From assembly GCF_000208745.1 (NCBI RefSeq), contig NC_030852.1, forward strand, positions 25,001,333 through 25,065,332: a stretch of 64,000 bases of DNA, read 5' to 3'. Position numbers and translations under genes: made by a program. A model generated the notes under the pieces. It was not told the DNA's origin. It made no database searches and worked only from the letters and a program-made list of their open reading frames with translations. Position 1 is the first letter of the stretch. Each line of letters opens with the position of its first letter. Shown piece by piece: positions 33,507 through 45,524 of the stretch. Source of the stretch: Theobroma cacao. Its lineage: Eukaryota > Streptophyta > Magnoliopsida > Malvales > Malvaceae.

Positions 33507-35170
33507 CTACATAGACAAACGAGAAATTGGTAGAGCATGAAGAGGGACTTTCTTGTTGACAGTTAGCCCGTAGAGTTCACTCATGTCCAAGTTCTCTGCA
33601 ATTTCACCATCAGGCAACTTCCAATCAAACAGATATAGAAGGTTGGCAATCACATATTCAACAGAAGCAACTCCAAATGGCATCCCGGGACAGCCCCTTC
33701 TTCCACAGCCAAATGGGATGAACTGGAAATCTTGACCTTTGAAGTCAATGGCCACATTCTCGAACCTCTCTGGAATGAACTCCTCCGGTTTGTCCCACCA
33801 GTTCGGATCCCTTTGAATTGCCCATGCATTGATAAAGACAGTGGTGTTGGAAGGAATATCATAGCCTCCCAATTTAACACTCGCGGATGTTTCTCGAGGA
33901 ACCAGGAGAGGAACAGGCGGATGTAGTCTTAAAGTTTCTTTGATGACGCATTTTAAGTATACCATTTTATTGATATCCTCTACATCTACCTTTGATTTCT
34001 TTCCCACCACACTTCTTACCTCTTCTTGGACCTTTTTCATGACATTTGGATGCTGTAGGAGTTCAGCCATCAACCATTCTATTGTTGTTGAAGTGGTATC
34101 AGTTCCTCCGACAAACATATCCTGAAATTGTCAAACTAAAAGACTTCAGATAAGCGCGCAAAACAAAACCAAAAGACAAATGGGGGCGGAGGGGGTAGGA
34201 GAGAAACTGAGACAGAGAGACAAAGTTGAAAGACCAGTAAGATTGCTTTGATGTTGTCTTGAGTGAGGTCCATCTCAAGCATGCCATCCGTTTGGAGTTG
34301 GAGGATAATAGAAACAAAATCCATTTTATCAGTCATATGGTCATGGCTTTTCAAGCCTCTGTGCTCCTCAATTACCTGACCCAAAAATGCATCTATTTCT
34401 CCGAAAGCTGCTTTCAAACTTGGAATAAATCCGGTAAGCACATCCAGCCACCTCAAGTAAGGAAACATATCTCCAACACAAAAACTCGTGAGGAGAACCA
34501 TAATCCTTCTTGCCAACTGCCCAAACTTGTTACTACCATCTTCTTCTTCAGCTCTCTGACTAAGAACGCATCTAGACACTGTTATTCGAAACGGTCATCA
34601 ACATCTCCGTTAGATTAATAGACTGTCCTTTTAGAGAGGCACGGTGGATCTTGTTGATAAGAAGTTCGACTTCTTCGTCTCTTACAAACTGAAATGAGTG
34701 TACTCTTCGGAGGCTGAAGAGCTCAAGAACACTGGTCTTCCTAACTTGTCTCCAGTACTCACCATAAGGTGCAAAACCAATATCCCCGCATCCATAAAGC
34801 AAAATATTTGCTGCTGTGGTCCTTGGTCTGTTTGAGAAAACAATATCATGATTTTTGACGATTTCTCCAGCCATCTCGGCTGATGATACCACTAGAGTTG
34901 GATTATGCCCCAATTGCAGAAGCAAGAGAGAGCCATACTTTCTAGAGAGGTCCCGGAAAGACCGGTGGGGAAGTTGCCTAGTTGGTGGAAGTTGCCTAGT
35001 TGGTGGATGTTGCCAATGATCGGTAACTTTGGGGGTGATGGAGGCAAATTAAGTTTCTTTCCTTTTGCTAGTTTAAGCCAAATTACAAGGGAGAAAAGGA
35101 GAATAACACATAGGAACAATGGATTGTAAAGTTTAGCTACATTCAGCGCCACTAATGGTAGGAGCTCCAT
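33507..35170 (-). pseudogene. Cytochrome P450, CYP71 family, with two frameshifts
   Basis: Exon 1 (35170-34235) and exon 2 (34121-33507) are separated by a 113-bp GT-AG intron at the same phase-0 site as in the 17-kb gene. The N-terminus MELLPLVALNVAKL leads into an anchor and the hinge PPSPPKLP. Exon 2 is intact and canonical: GGTDTTSTT, KETLRL, PERF and FGCGRRGCPG. Exon 1 has two small indels. One base is missing in the C-run after the hinge (about 34966-34970), and a second shift near 34580 returns to the first frame, so about 130 residues are read in another frame and meet a stop. Close by, an exact 18-bp tandem duplication (34971-34988 and 34989-35006) repeats HQLGNF. As it stands no full enzyme can be made. 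An assembly error cannot be excluded because the remainder is well preserved. The closest relative in the window may be the relic at 50.5 kb. Confidence 0.85.
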
Positions 35171-35174
35171 TTTG

Positions 35175-36750
35175 CAGATGTAATCATAAAATGAAGCAGT
35201 TGGCCTTTTAAAGCCTATGTTTGCATCCCTTGTTAGCTAATAATTCTTACTATTTTTTTTTCTATTTGTCGTATAATTCCACCTCTCCTCTTTGGTAGGC
35301 AGGCATCTTCAGTACTTACGCAACCGTTTTTGGCATATTTTTATTAAAAGATAAACGAAAAACCTTTAATAATTGGCCAACTGTTGATTAGGGAATTTAA
35401 GTTATTATTAAAAGTAACAAAGAACAAAAGAATAAAACTGTAGTGGGGGCCACTAATCTACAATTTTTATTTTGCCAATACGATTTTTTAACAACTAAAC
35501 ATGCTTTGACGTTTGGCGAGGCTATCACCAGTCATGACCTCCAGCTTTTGTCTCCTCTCGCCGCTTTGTCGTTTGGATTAATAAAAGTCGGTGTTTCTTT
35601 TTTTACTTTAAATCAAAACTTAATCAATTTGTTTTATGAATAAAATTGCTTTGACTAAATAATATCGGTTCATAGCCTGATCACATGGTACTGAATACTG
35701 ATGTGGGACAATCTGATAAACGTGGAAGAGTCACAAGCAAGTGCGAGACAGAACGATGAAGATAATATTGAGACAGATTAGCTATATATCTACAAAGAAC
35801 CGACCTAGCAAGAGCGGTTAAGGACTTGGGGAGTAGGGAAACTTGCATGAATAAGAAAAAAGATGTCTTAGTCATCAGTAGAGATTTGACAAGCCACTTG
35901 TTTGTCGAAAGAAAAGTTGTAAAAGGGGTTCAAATGGGCACATGAACCTAGCTAGAGGGAAATGGAAATGAACAGCCACTAGACTGTAAACAGAAAGGAA
36001 GATGTAAACGGGGTTCAAATGGGGAGATGAACCTAGAGGGAAATGGAAATTAACAAGGCAACTTGGGGTTCAATAATCTTACATGGTAGACCATTTACCA
36101 TTATCTCTTGATTAACCTAACCTTTCTTTTTTTAATTTAATTTTTTAATAGATAGAATTAAATTATAGATTTTTCTTAGTTAAGAGAAAGGGAATTCAAA
36201 TTATGTTTTTTAAACAGAGAGATCATGCACCAATCAATAAGTTAGATGTTATGATGTAAAATTAAATTATAAGTTATACATAAAGAGTATAATTTACCTT
36301 TCTCTAATAAATAACATTTTTCTAATCATTTTATCTCCAACAAAAGTTATTAACTTATCATTATTTAATCTTAAATTTTTATTTAAAGGTCTTAGATTTT
36401 TTTTTTTGTGATTATATATATGAAAATATATTGATTTTTATGAATCAATTGCGCAAAAAGAATGATAACTTTTCTCATCGAATACCATAAATTCACTTAA
36501 ATTTGTGCATAAAATTCTTGAAGTAAAACTTTAGATCCTAGCAATTGAAATATTTTGTATAAAAAAAATACGGTTGGGAATATCATTAAATCTTACAGAA
36601 AAAATACTTTGTTCATCCCATAAATATTCTTTCAATAAAAAAATTTCATCTCATGTATGAAAAATTTCTTATTTCATATTTTAACTTGAAAATATGAAAA
36701 AAAAAAATTTCATGCAGGGGGCAACAAATAAGAGAAATTCATTATCCAAC
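35175..36750. other. Intergenic DNA upstream of the P450 pseudogene
   Basis: Contains two imperfect direct copies of about 65 bp (35917-35982 and 36001-36063, shared core GGGGTTCAAATGGG). The rest is AT-rich. No gene is recognised. Confidence 0.45.
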
Positions 36751-38733
36751 AAGAAATTACTAGAGGAAGAAAAACTTACTTGCTTGAAAAGATTATCAAA
36801 AGAACCAACTTTACTTTACTTTGAATCTAAATGAAGAAAATTGTATATGGTAGTTTCATATTTATAAAGCACATAGAATCAAGGTTTTTATTAAAAAGAT
36901 TAACTTTCTTTTTACCATTTGTATCTTGAATATTTTATTTTATATAGAAAAATATTATTACATAATCAATCAAATATTACCAAAAGGAATATTGGTATTA
37001 CACCCTACACAAGACAGTAACATGTTATTACCTAAAGCATTACTATTTAAAGTGATACTACCCAAGGTGTTACTACTCAAAGTGATACAATATAATACAT
37101 TATAGTACAAAGAAATAAAACTTTTACATTTAAATTAATACATAAGAATTATTTTTAACAATGAATTCTTATGTAAGGGGCAAAATGTACATAGTTGATT
37201 TTGGTTAATACTTATTCTCTAAAAAAAATTATTTTATCACATAATATTATATGAAGAATAATGAGAACAACAATTACAAGTGAAGCACTATTTCACACAG
37301 AACAACTTAAATAAGTGGAGCATTACTCCAAGTGGAACAATTAATACGGGTAGAACAACTATTTCGCATAGAATAACAATTTCACACAGATGACAGTAAA
37401 AGTAATCCGGAATAAGTGGCAAGGTTTATGGGTTACTTTCATATTTGGATGTTTCAAAGAGTTTGGTTTGGTGGCTCAGATATGGAGATAGTTAAGAGAT
37501 CTTCCTCTTAACCTTTTCTTGAAGTACAAGTGTTTCACCCTCCTATATTGTTCTCAAATAGCTTGTTCTCTTGTACTTATTCACGTACAGTTTCTTCTAT
37601 TGTACCTGTTTATATACAACTTTTTCTCTTCTACCTATTCATGTACAACTTCATCCCTTGTACCTATTCATGTACAGCTCTTTTCTATTAGCTCCTACTT
37701 AGAACAAGTCTTATTAAATATAATTACTTCAACAGTCACATAATAAGTTTCTAACCGTTATTCAATATTAACTCTCAGTAACAGTTACCTAACATTAAAA
37801 AATTCTCCTTAATGATTTCATTCATTATTTGTATTAAAATCTTTTCTTATAACCGTTACTTCCGGCACTATATATAGAGCCTTCACAATTCAAAAAAAAC
37901 TTTCTTTCACTTTCAGAATTACTCGACTCTCACCTAAAACTTTTCTCTTTAGCTTATTCTCACTTAAAACACCTATTCTTTTCTTATTCTTTTCCACTTA
38001 CCACAATATTTAGTATTTCAAAAACTACTCTAATCTTTTTTACCGTCACCTCTAATACATCCCTTACTTGTTTGCTACGTTTTCTGTTGTTATCATAAGG
38101 ACCTCATTTATAGTGTTAAAAGCTTGGGCAAAATTCTTTAGGAACTCCACTTCCCTCTTGCACATTTATCCAGCCCTCTTTATCAGCCAATTTGGCTATC
38201 TTTTCAATTTTCCATTGGTGATTATTAGATTTCTCTATCCTTTGCTAAATCTGGCTATGCTTAGATGGCAGATTTCCTCCTTAACCATTGGGCAAAAATC
38301 TATCTTATCCACCTTAATCCATCCGACCACCCTTATCTTCCAATAGCTTGTCATGATTTAACCTGTCTTCGATCTCATTCAGCCCCCCTTTTGGCCAATA
38401 AATTTACACGCAACCTTGAAATTTTCTTCTTCATCCTTTATTTCATCCTTTACTGCCATGTCTATCCACAAGAATTACATGCATTACTTTTGATGCCATG
38501 TGTTCTTCCAGGGAAAACCATGCATGCGTGTGCTGACTTGTCCTATTTTTTATGCATGTAGAATTTTCTGCTTTTTCCTTGATCCTAACTATTGTCTTTT
38601 CCTTTTTGTCTTGTTCTTGTTGTACTTTTCTCCATTAAATCTCCATATGGCCGCCCATTCCTAATAATATAATAAGCATGAAATGTTCTTTCTTTTTATT
38701 TGTATCCTAAATAATGTTAAATTAAATAGTACT
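36751..38733. other. Low-complexity region with degenerate tandem repeats and a TATA box
   Basis: 37000-37090 and 37270-37390 hold loose repeats around ATTACTA and CACAGAACAAC words. 37550-37690 has four units of about 30 bp with a TTGTACCTATTCATGTACA core. A TATA box CTATATATAGAGCC lies at 37868-37881, followed by CT-rich sequence, which suggests an LTR or relic promoter. No protein is recognised downstream. Confidence 0.4.
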
Positions 38734-38738
38734 AGATA

Positions 38739-41615
38739 TGTAAAGCCCGACCTTATAAAATACTAATCATGACATACATGTGATGATAGTATGATTGCAT
38801 GTTAGGAGAATCCCGAAAAATTTACAAAAGTCGGTATTGTACCTAGAGGTACAACAAAGTTGATTTAATCCTCGAACTAGATCAAATAGGAATTTTAAGG
38901 TGAGATTAAGATCGTCACAGTCCAAGGATGACTCAAAATGGTAATTCGGAGTTTGAGGATCAATTTGGAGTCGAATTAGAATTTTCACTATTTAGGGACA
39001 AAATGGTTATTTACCACTTGGGGACAAAATGATAATTTTTAGAAAAGATTTATTTGTCCCCATTTGACTTATTGGAGTATGAGTTGAGGTTTAGAAGTGA
39101 AAAATTTTAAGTTCGGTATAATTTGGAGTATAGGGGTCAAATGGTAATTTTGTCACTCCAAGGGTAAAATTGTAATTTTCCACCACCAGGACAATTTTTC
39201 AGCACATGGTCTTCCTTTATCCTCATTTTTGACCTTTGAATAATCATGTGGTGGAGATAAAATGTTTAAATTTTTAAAATTTTAAAAATAGACCAATAAA
39301 AAAATGCTATGTGTCAAGCTTAGGATATTTTATTATTTAACTTAAAAATCAGCATCAATCAGCCCATTACTCTCCAAATATTCGGCCAAGCAAGGAAGAG
39401 AGGGAAAGAAAGGAAGAACAAACCCTAGGTGAGGAATTTCAAGAGAAAAAGTGTGAAAAATCAAAGAAAACAAGTGAAAAAGGTAGGATTTTTCAACTTA
39501 AGGTTGAAATCTATTTTCCTTAAGCATTTCTCCTTATTTTTCATGCTTAAATTACATGTTTTTATGATGAATTGTTGGCTGATCAAAATGGGTTAGGAGA
39601 GAGAAAGTTGTTGGATTTATTTGATTTTAAGTTATGTTAGTGTTTTTAGTTAGTTTAGCATATTTAGAAACAAAATAATAAGAAAAGAATTTATTTTCTC
39701 CCACAACCATTAATGGCCGAATTTACCATGTATTGAGTGAGGATGAGTTTGATTTTTATTCTAGGAGAATTGGTTAAGAAATGATGAATTATGAGCCTAG
39801 AAAAATAATGAAAATTTACGGAGCAAAAATACAAATTTTTACCCACTAGGGGTATTTCGTAATTTACTGTCGAGATTGATAATTTGCACCACACTGAGGG
39901 ACATTAAGTCAATTTGGGTGCAATTGAGGTATAGAAACTGAAAAACAATTAATTTGGGATTAAATTGGACGCGTTAGTAATTTAATCGGGTGATAAGATG
40001 AATTAGGCAAATACCGAGTTTAGATAGTTACCAGTGCATTTTTGCATTCCATATTATGCATTAATAGTCTAAATTAGTTTAATTTCAATTTAGTACCAAT
40101 GTAGTGAGTTTCTCAATTTTGTACTATGTCAAGGTAGTGAGTCCTCCTATAAAGGCAAGAAAATTGCATCCGAGGACCAGTAAATAGAGTGCTTCGAAAG
40201 TCTGCATTCTAGACATTGTGAGTAAACTTACTGTCATTTTAATTATCAAGGGTGGTTTTTAGATGATTTCATGAATTCTATGGAAAAAGGAATTTAAAAA
40301 GGTAAATTTTCATGTTTTATGAATAAATGTGTTTCAATGAAATTAAATTATAAATTGTTTTGAAATTAATAGTGATTTTGAAAAATAGAGTACACGAAGA
40401 CTGTTAATTGTGACAATTTGATTGTTTAAATTGATTGGCTTATGATAAATCGGGCATGATTGGCTAGTTGGCAATTGTATTGAAATACGAATTATTTGAT
40501 TACCTTAAAAGACTGCGAATTACAAAATTACCATATCATGTTATTGAGTTTTATTATATGGTGGATTATATATTAATTAATCACTGCAGTAGGGGGTTTC
40601 TGTGGACCAGCTTTTTAGAGGGGCACAGTAAACCCCATTATATTCTTACCTTGAACGGAGAGGCGCGTAGGGTATCTCTTGGGGTAAAGCTTAGGGTTCA
40701 CTTCACGCCAAACCNNNNNNNNNNNNNNNNNNNNNNNNNNNNNNNNNNNNNNNNNNNNNNNNNNNNNNNNNNNNNNNNNNNNNNNNNNNNNNNNNNNNNN
40801 NNNNNNNNNNNNNNNNNNNNNNNNNNNNNNNNNNNNNNNNNNNNNNNNNNNNNNNNNNNNNNNNNNNNNNNNNNNNNNNNNNNNNNNNNNNNNNNNNNNN
40901 NNNNNNNNNNNNNNNNNNNNNNNNNNNNNNNNNNNNNNNNNNNNNNNNNNNNNNNNNNNNNNNNNNNNNNNNNNNNNNNNNNNNNNNNNNNNNNNNNNNN
41001 NNNNNNNNNNNNNNNNNNNNNNNNNNNNNNNNNNNNNNNNNNNNNNNNNNNNNCAAACCGTAGGTTCACAGTCCTCTTTACTTTTGTTTATTCGGGGGCC
41101 CTCTTGTTATTGTAAATTAAATTAAATATTTTGGCTTACTGTATTTCAGTATGTATAAATTTATTTAGCTTTTACGCTATAAAAATTATTCACGTATAAC
41201 TCTATAAATATTGTTTTATAAGAAAATAGAATATTTTCCTTAATATTTCTTTTATTTTCTTATTATATTCAAATAACCGTAATTTCGTTTTAAATGAAGA
41301 TTTTAGACTTTTAAACTCATTTTGAATATGAATTATGTGTTTTGTACTTGTATATTACGTTTTAGCCAGTTTCGAAATTTTTGAGAAAAATAATCAAAAT
41401 ACCTCTGTGAGACGAAAATTAATATTTTATTTGTTTTTAGTTGAAAATAGTTTAAAATCTTTTAGAACATAATATTTGATAATGGTTACTCACAAGAGAA
41501 ATGAGAAACTGATTCGTTAGCCTTGCGGGGTTTCGATTGGCATTCCGGATAATAAGTGTCAATCGAGACGTCACGGCGGTTGTCATGGGCCCGAAGGAGG
41601 TTTCGGGTCGTGACA
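38739..41615 (+). mobile_element. Solo LTR of a gypsy-type element
   Basis: Starts TGTAAAGCCCGACC and ends TTTCGGGTCGTGACA. The 5-bp direct repeat AGATA flanks it (38734-38738 and 41616-41620). No second LTR, primer site or polypurine tract is seen. At about 2.9 kb (including a 339-N gap) it has the size and ends of long LTRs from Del/Tekay-like chromoviruses. A solo LTR arises by recombination between the two LTRs. The gap leaves a chance that internal sequence is missing from the assembly. Confidence 0.8.
40715..41053. other. Assembly gap (339 N)
   Basis: A run of N inside the solo LTR. Its true length is unknown. Confidence 0.99.
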
Positions 41616-41984
41616 AGATATGTACATTTAACAGCATATATACATTAATATAATAATTTGATAATACCACAATATAATATAAATATTATAAATATAATAT
41701 TATCTTTTCAAGACTTATCTATTCCATTATATTCACGTTGCATGCACTCCCCCACTTAACCTATTGCACCAATTGCCCGTCTTTCACGTGCACTGTGAGT
41801 CTAACATTTGACATATTTCAATATTATTATTATATCATTCTATTTTTTATTTAAAAATTATTATTTTATTTAAAAAATTTCCTTCCATTTTCTACCACTC
41901 CAAATCACCTTAATTAGTCTCATTTATCATAAAATCGCCTTTCGGCAACCATACCAAGGTACGGAGTGTTACATCAACACCTAA

Positions 41985-42280
41985 TTTTCTTATTTTATTT
42001 TTATTTAAATTTATAAAATTAAACATAAAATTATAATATATAAAATATAAATAGTTAAATATGATATATAATATTAATAATTTTCTCTTATATAATCAAG
42101 ATTAATAAAAATATATCTAGATGAAATTTTAATTATCAAATAAGTAAAAAAATTATTTTGATGAGGCCATTAAGAGAATATATAAAAAATTTAAAAACTT
42201 TTATATGATATATAAAAACTTTAAAAATTTTGAGGGGACCATAGCCCCCCATGACTAAGAAAGGATCTGCCCCACTAATA
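41985..42280. mobile_element. Fragment related to the element at 27251-28078
   Basis: Shares TAAAATATAAATAGTTAAA and the end AAAATTTTGAGGGGACCATAGCCCCCC (42226-42252, with changes) with the 27.2-28.1 kb element. The 5' half is missing. Confidence 0.5.
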
Positions 42281-43320
42281 TTCGTAATCATATATATTCT
42301 GAAATCATATTCTTATATAACAGAACTAAACGAAAATTATAAATTTCATAAGTCTCTTGTAACATATCATAGTCAAACTTAATCTTAGTGGCATAAGTCA
42401 AAATCAAAACAAAAATCACTATTAAACTCAGTGATTATGAGCTAGAAGTATATCAAAACCAACATGGGTGACTACATTAAATAGAATAAAATTCATTATT
42501 CAGAAATCAACAGTTGGTAAAAAATTAATTTTTAATCACAAAATACATGTCGACAAGGTCAACTTTTAACCTCTATTGATAGGGCTAAAATATAACCATA
42601 CTAAGAGACGATACAAAACATATTTTCATATTACACTAGAGTATAAAAAAACATGATAAAAAAGTATTTGTATCAAAACATGACTTGTCCAAAGTAGATT
42701 TCATATATCCCTTACAAAGTATCTGATCATGAAATAAATCATATTCTCAAAGATGATATACAAATATTAAATAAAATCATATTTTGAATTAAAAAATAAA
42801 TTTGTATACATTAGATCAAATCATATATATATATATATATATATTTGCATATTTAACCTGATTTCATAAATTAAAAATGATAAAAAATTATATATAATAT
42901 ACAAAATCTAAACTCACATTGAGATTGATTTTCAAAGAATAATAACACCAAGAAAATGTCAAAGTCACTTGTCTAACTCGCTAAAGTATTCAAATCCTTT
43001 TATAACCTTAATTTTCATATTAAAGGACTATAATCTCATATTCCAGACTCTTTTCTCTTTTCTAGGGCTTCTTTTCTTTTTCCCCAAATTCTCTCGGCTA
43101 TCAAACTAAAAATTGTGGAACAATAGATTTCTCTCTTCTGTGATATATGTTATAGATTATTTGGGTAGTCCAACTAGAATACATGCATGAGTTTTGAGAA
43201 GATATAAAGGCAAACTCAAAAAGCTATGAGGAAGGGAAATTGGAGATAGAGTTCATGGACAGGAGGCGAAATGAGTTTACGTGATGGCAGCAAATTATGG
43301 TAGGGCACTAGGTAATTTGT
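42281..43320. other. AT-rich DNA with an (AT)n microsatellite
   Basis: A perfect AT dinucleotide run lies at 42823-42844. 42905-43300 is more complex but contains no recognisable gene. Confidence 0.5.
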
Positions 43321-43324
43321 ATTG

Positions 43325-44712
43325 AGTTAAATTATGTAATTATTCCCTATATTATGCAGAAAGTATAGATTTAGTCATTGTACATGTAAATTGGGTCATT
43401 GTATTTTGTCAATTTGTTAATTTTAACTTCTATCTCTAACAACATTAAATTTGACCGTTAAATATGTTGATGTGGCATAATACTGACATGGCAAAAACAT
43501 TTATTTGGTAAAAAAATTGCTAATTCTCCATGTGACGTTTAACAAAGAAATTAAAAAAAACTCTAACATTAAATTAAAAATTAGATGAGATTGCAACAAA
43601 GTCTTTGTATTAACCAGTTGAATTTTCAATGAAAACTTGCTGATTCAAAACTAGTTGAATCTTTAAAAAGAAAACCCATTATTTTCCCTACCTTCAATTC
43701 CAAATTCAAAAGCAATTTTTTTAAAAAAATAAAAATTTCGGATACATTTTATTGTTTGAAGATAACTCTTACAAGTTACATCACTTCTATATTAATCTAA
43801 AATTGAGAAATTGACTGAATGTTCTCAGACACCTGGTTTTATCTACCAACGTAGGGTAAACTGTCAAACACTGGCTTTATTAGACTATTGACTCTGGTTC
43901 TTCAGAGAGCTATGTTAAGCATTTATATACAAGAAAATTTTATGGATACCTTAGCTTGTCAAGTTAAAGACTCGTAGAACTATACAAACCCCTATCCTCG
44001 CATCATCTCCCGCAATCACAAGGTGGCACTCTTGTTTGGATATTTGGCAATTGGCAGCCCATCAATCAGGATTTGAATTCTCAAGTTGCCTTTTCAAAAT
44101 TAATGTCCCAAAATAAGATTCCTTCACTCATTTTCGCATTGTGGCATGTCTCCCCATCAGGTGAAAGCTGGAATATTTAGCTAAAATATGTTTTAATCTT
44201 TGAATTAGCTTAAGTGTGTAAGCTCAGCTTGAGATGCAATCCTTTCGACTGCTATCCATCAGTCGTCATCTTCATCGTTCATGTTTTCCATGTCATTGAA
44301 CATCAATGACGTTGATTCTCCTTCTGCAGCGGTAGGTTTTTTTTCTCTCTCTCTTAATCGTATATTTTTTGAAAGTTCTTAAATCGTTTTTTTTTATCTC
44401 ATTTAATTTTTTATTTAGAGTTAGGGTGTTTTCTTTTTTAATTTCTTTATTAAACTCATGTGGAGAGTTAACCATTTTACCAAGTAAATATTTTGCCATG
44501 TCAGTATTATGCCACATCATCTCTATTAGTGTCATGTCAGATTGGTCAAAATACCACGTCAACATACTTAACAATTAAATTTTACGGTGTTAGATTTAGA
44601 TATTGGAATTATCAAATTGATAAAGTATAAAGACTTAATTCACACAAATTATTATATAAAGATTAAATCTATACTTTTTGTATAGTATAAGGACTGATTG
44701 CATAATTTAACC
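43325..44712. mobile_element. DNA transposon with ~230-bp terminal inverted repeats (Pack-MULE-like)
   Basis: The left end (43325, GAGTTAAATTATGTAATTA) and the reverse complement of the right end (44712, GGTTAAATTATGCAATCAG) align for about 230 bp, sharing AAAGTATAGATTTA, ATGTGGCATAATACTGACATGGC and other words. The flanks TTTGTATT and TTTATATT fit an 8-9-bp target duplication with one change. No transposase is seen. The centre (43740-44340) is unlike the ends, less AT-rich, and contains an exon-like segment. Confidence 0.75.
44259..44323 (-). pseudogene. Probable captured terminal exon of a host gene
   Basis: On the minus strand a 3' splice site (pyrimidine-poor but ending CTGCAG at 44324) is followed by a frame GESTSLMFNDMENMNDEDDD and a TGA at 44259-44261. 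Acidic tails like this end many proteins, but I do not recognise which. The 300-400 bp beyond the stop have the mixed composition of a 3' untranslated region. It lies between the inverted repeats of the 43325-44712 element, so gene capture is the likely origin. Confidence 0.35.
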
Positions 44713-45250
44713 TTTATATTGACAGTAATATTGTTGAGTTATATGATGCTATGCATGTCAAAAAAAAACCCTATACTATAGACTTATAGCCTTTAACCAT
44801 AATTCTCAATATCACATTAAGAAGTTTTTTAAGATCTATAATATAAAAATTTAAATTTATATTTGTAAGATGTCTTTTATAGATAAAATCGTAAAAATCT
44901 TTGAATTAATACGAACAATACCTTGCACATTGACTGCAGATGTGATTGATGAGTATGAAACTTCAACTAATAAATACATAATTAATTAATGAATTTTTTA
45001 ACAATATGCGAACGTGGCACTACCTAGCGAACGGAAATCTCCCGCTCCATCTTCCTGCCCCTCTTCGTACCTCATATTTTTCCACGAATAACATGTTGCC
45101 ACGTTGCATAATAAAAACTTCATTAAATTTTTTTGGAGCCATGGAGAGGTGTCTTTTGAAGAAAGAAATGTAAATATAGGGCTAAGAGTCTGAGATGGAG
45201 ATCTGATGATTGATGAAACAAGTGATGAGGAATAGCAGAGTCTAGAGAGA

Positions 45251-45520
45251 ATGGTAGAAGTTGGTGCAGCCCCTACGAGGGGACAAGGAGATTTGCCTGA
45301 AGATGAAAGATCTCGTTGTCAATGTAATTCACCGTTCTCTTACCTGAATATAAATTCTTGTCATTCCATAACGAATGAGTCAAAAGTGATCCAAACTTGT
45401 AAATTAGGGATTAGAGTTGCATTGCTCATGTTTCACAGTTTCCACGGGGAGAGAGGGTCCAACTCTGCCTTACACTGGTTTGGAATTCGCGTAGTTCACA
45501 AATTTAGAGGAGCGGGTTAA
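45251..45520 (+). CDS. Unrecognised small open frame (89 aa), uncertain
   Basis: An 89-residue frame starting MVEVGAAPTRGQGDLPEDE, in a less AT-rich island. Upstream are two ACGTGGC/GCCACGT words (45012-45018 and 45098-45104) and an AAATATAGGG that could act as a TATA box (about 45174). A GT inside the frame (45324) could be a donor site, so this may be the first exon of a lost gene. I see no family motif and no further exon downstream. Confidence 0.2.
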   Translation: MVEVGAAPTRGQGDLPEDERSRCQCNSPFSYLNINSCHSITNESKVIQTCKLGIRVALLMFHSFHGERGSNSALHWFGIRVVHKFRGAG

Positions 45521-45524
45521 TTGG

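Noticed and set aside
35710..35890. Possible small RNA or tRNA-like gene
   Set aside because: No acceptor stem and no paired A and B boxes could be built.
38068..38561. Two overlapping frames of 92 and 98 residues
   Set aside because: Hydrophobic, low-information translations with no recognisable family; likely part of a decayed element.
40468..41115. Open frames across the second N run
   Set aside because: Same artefact; the surrounding sequence is a solo LTR.
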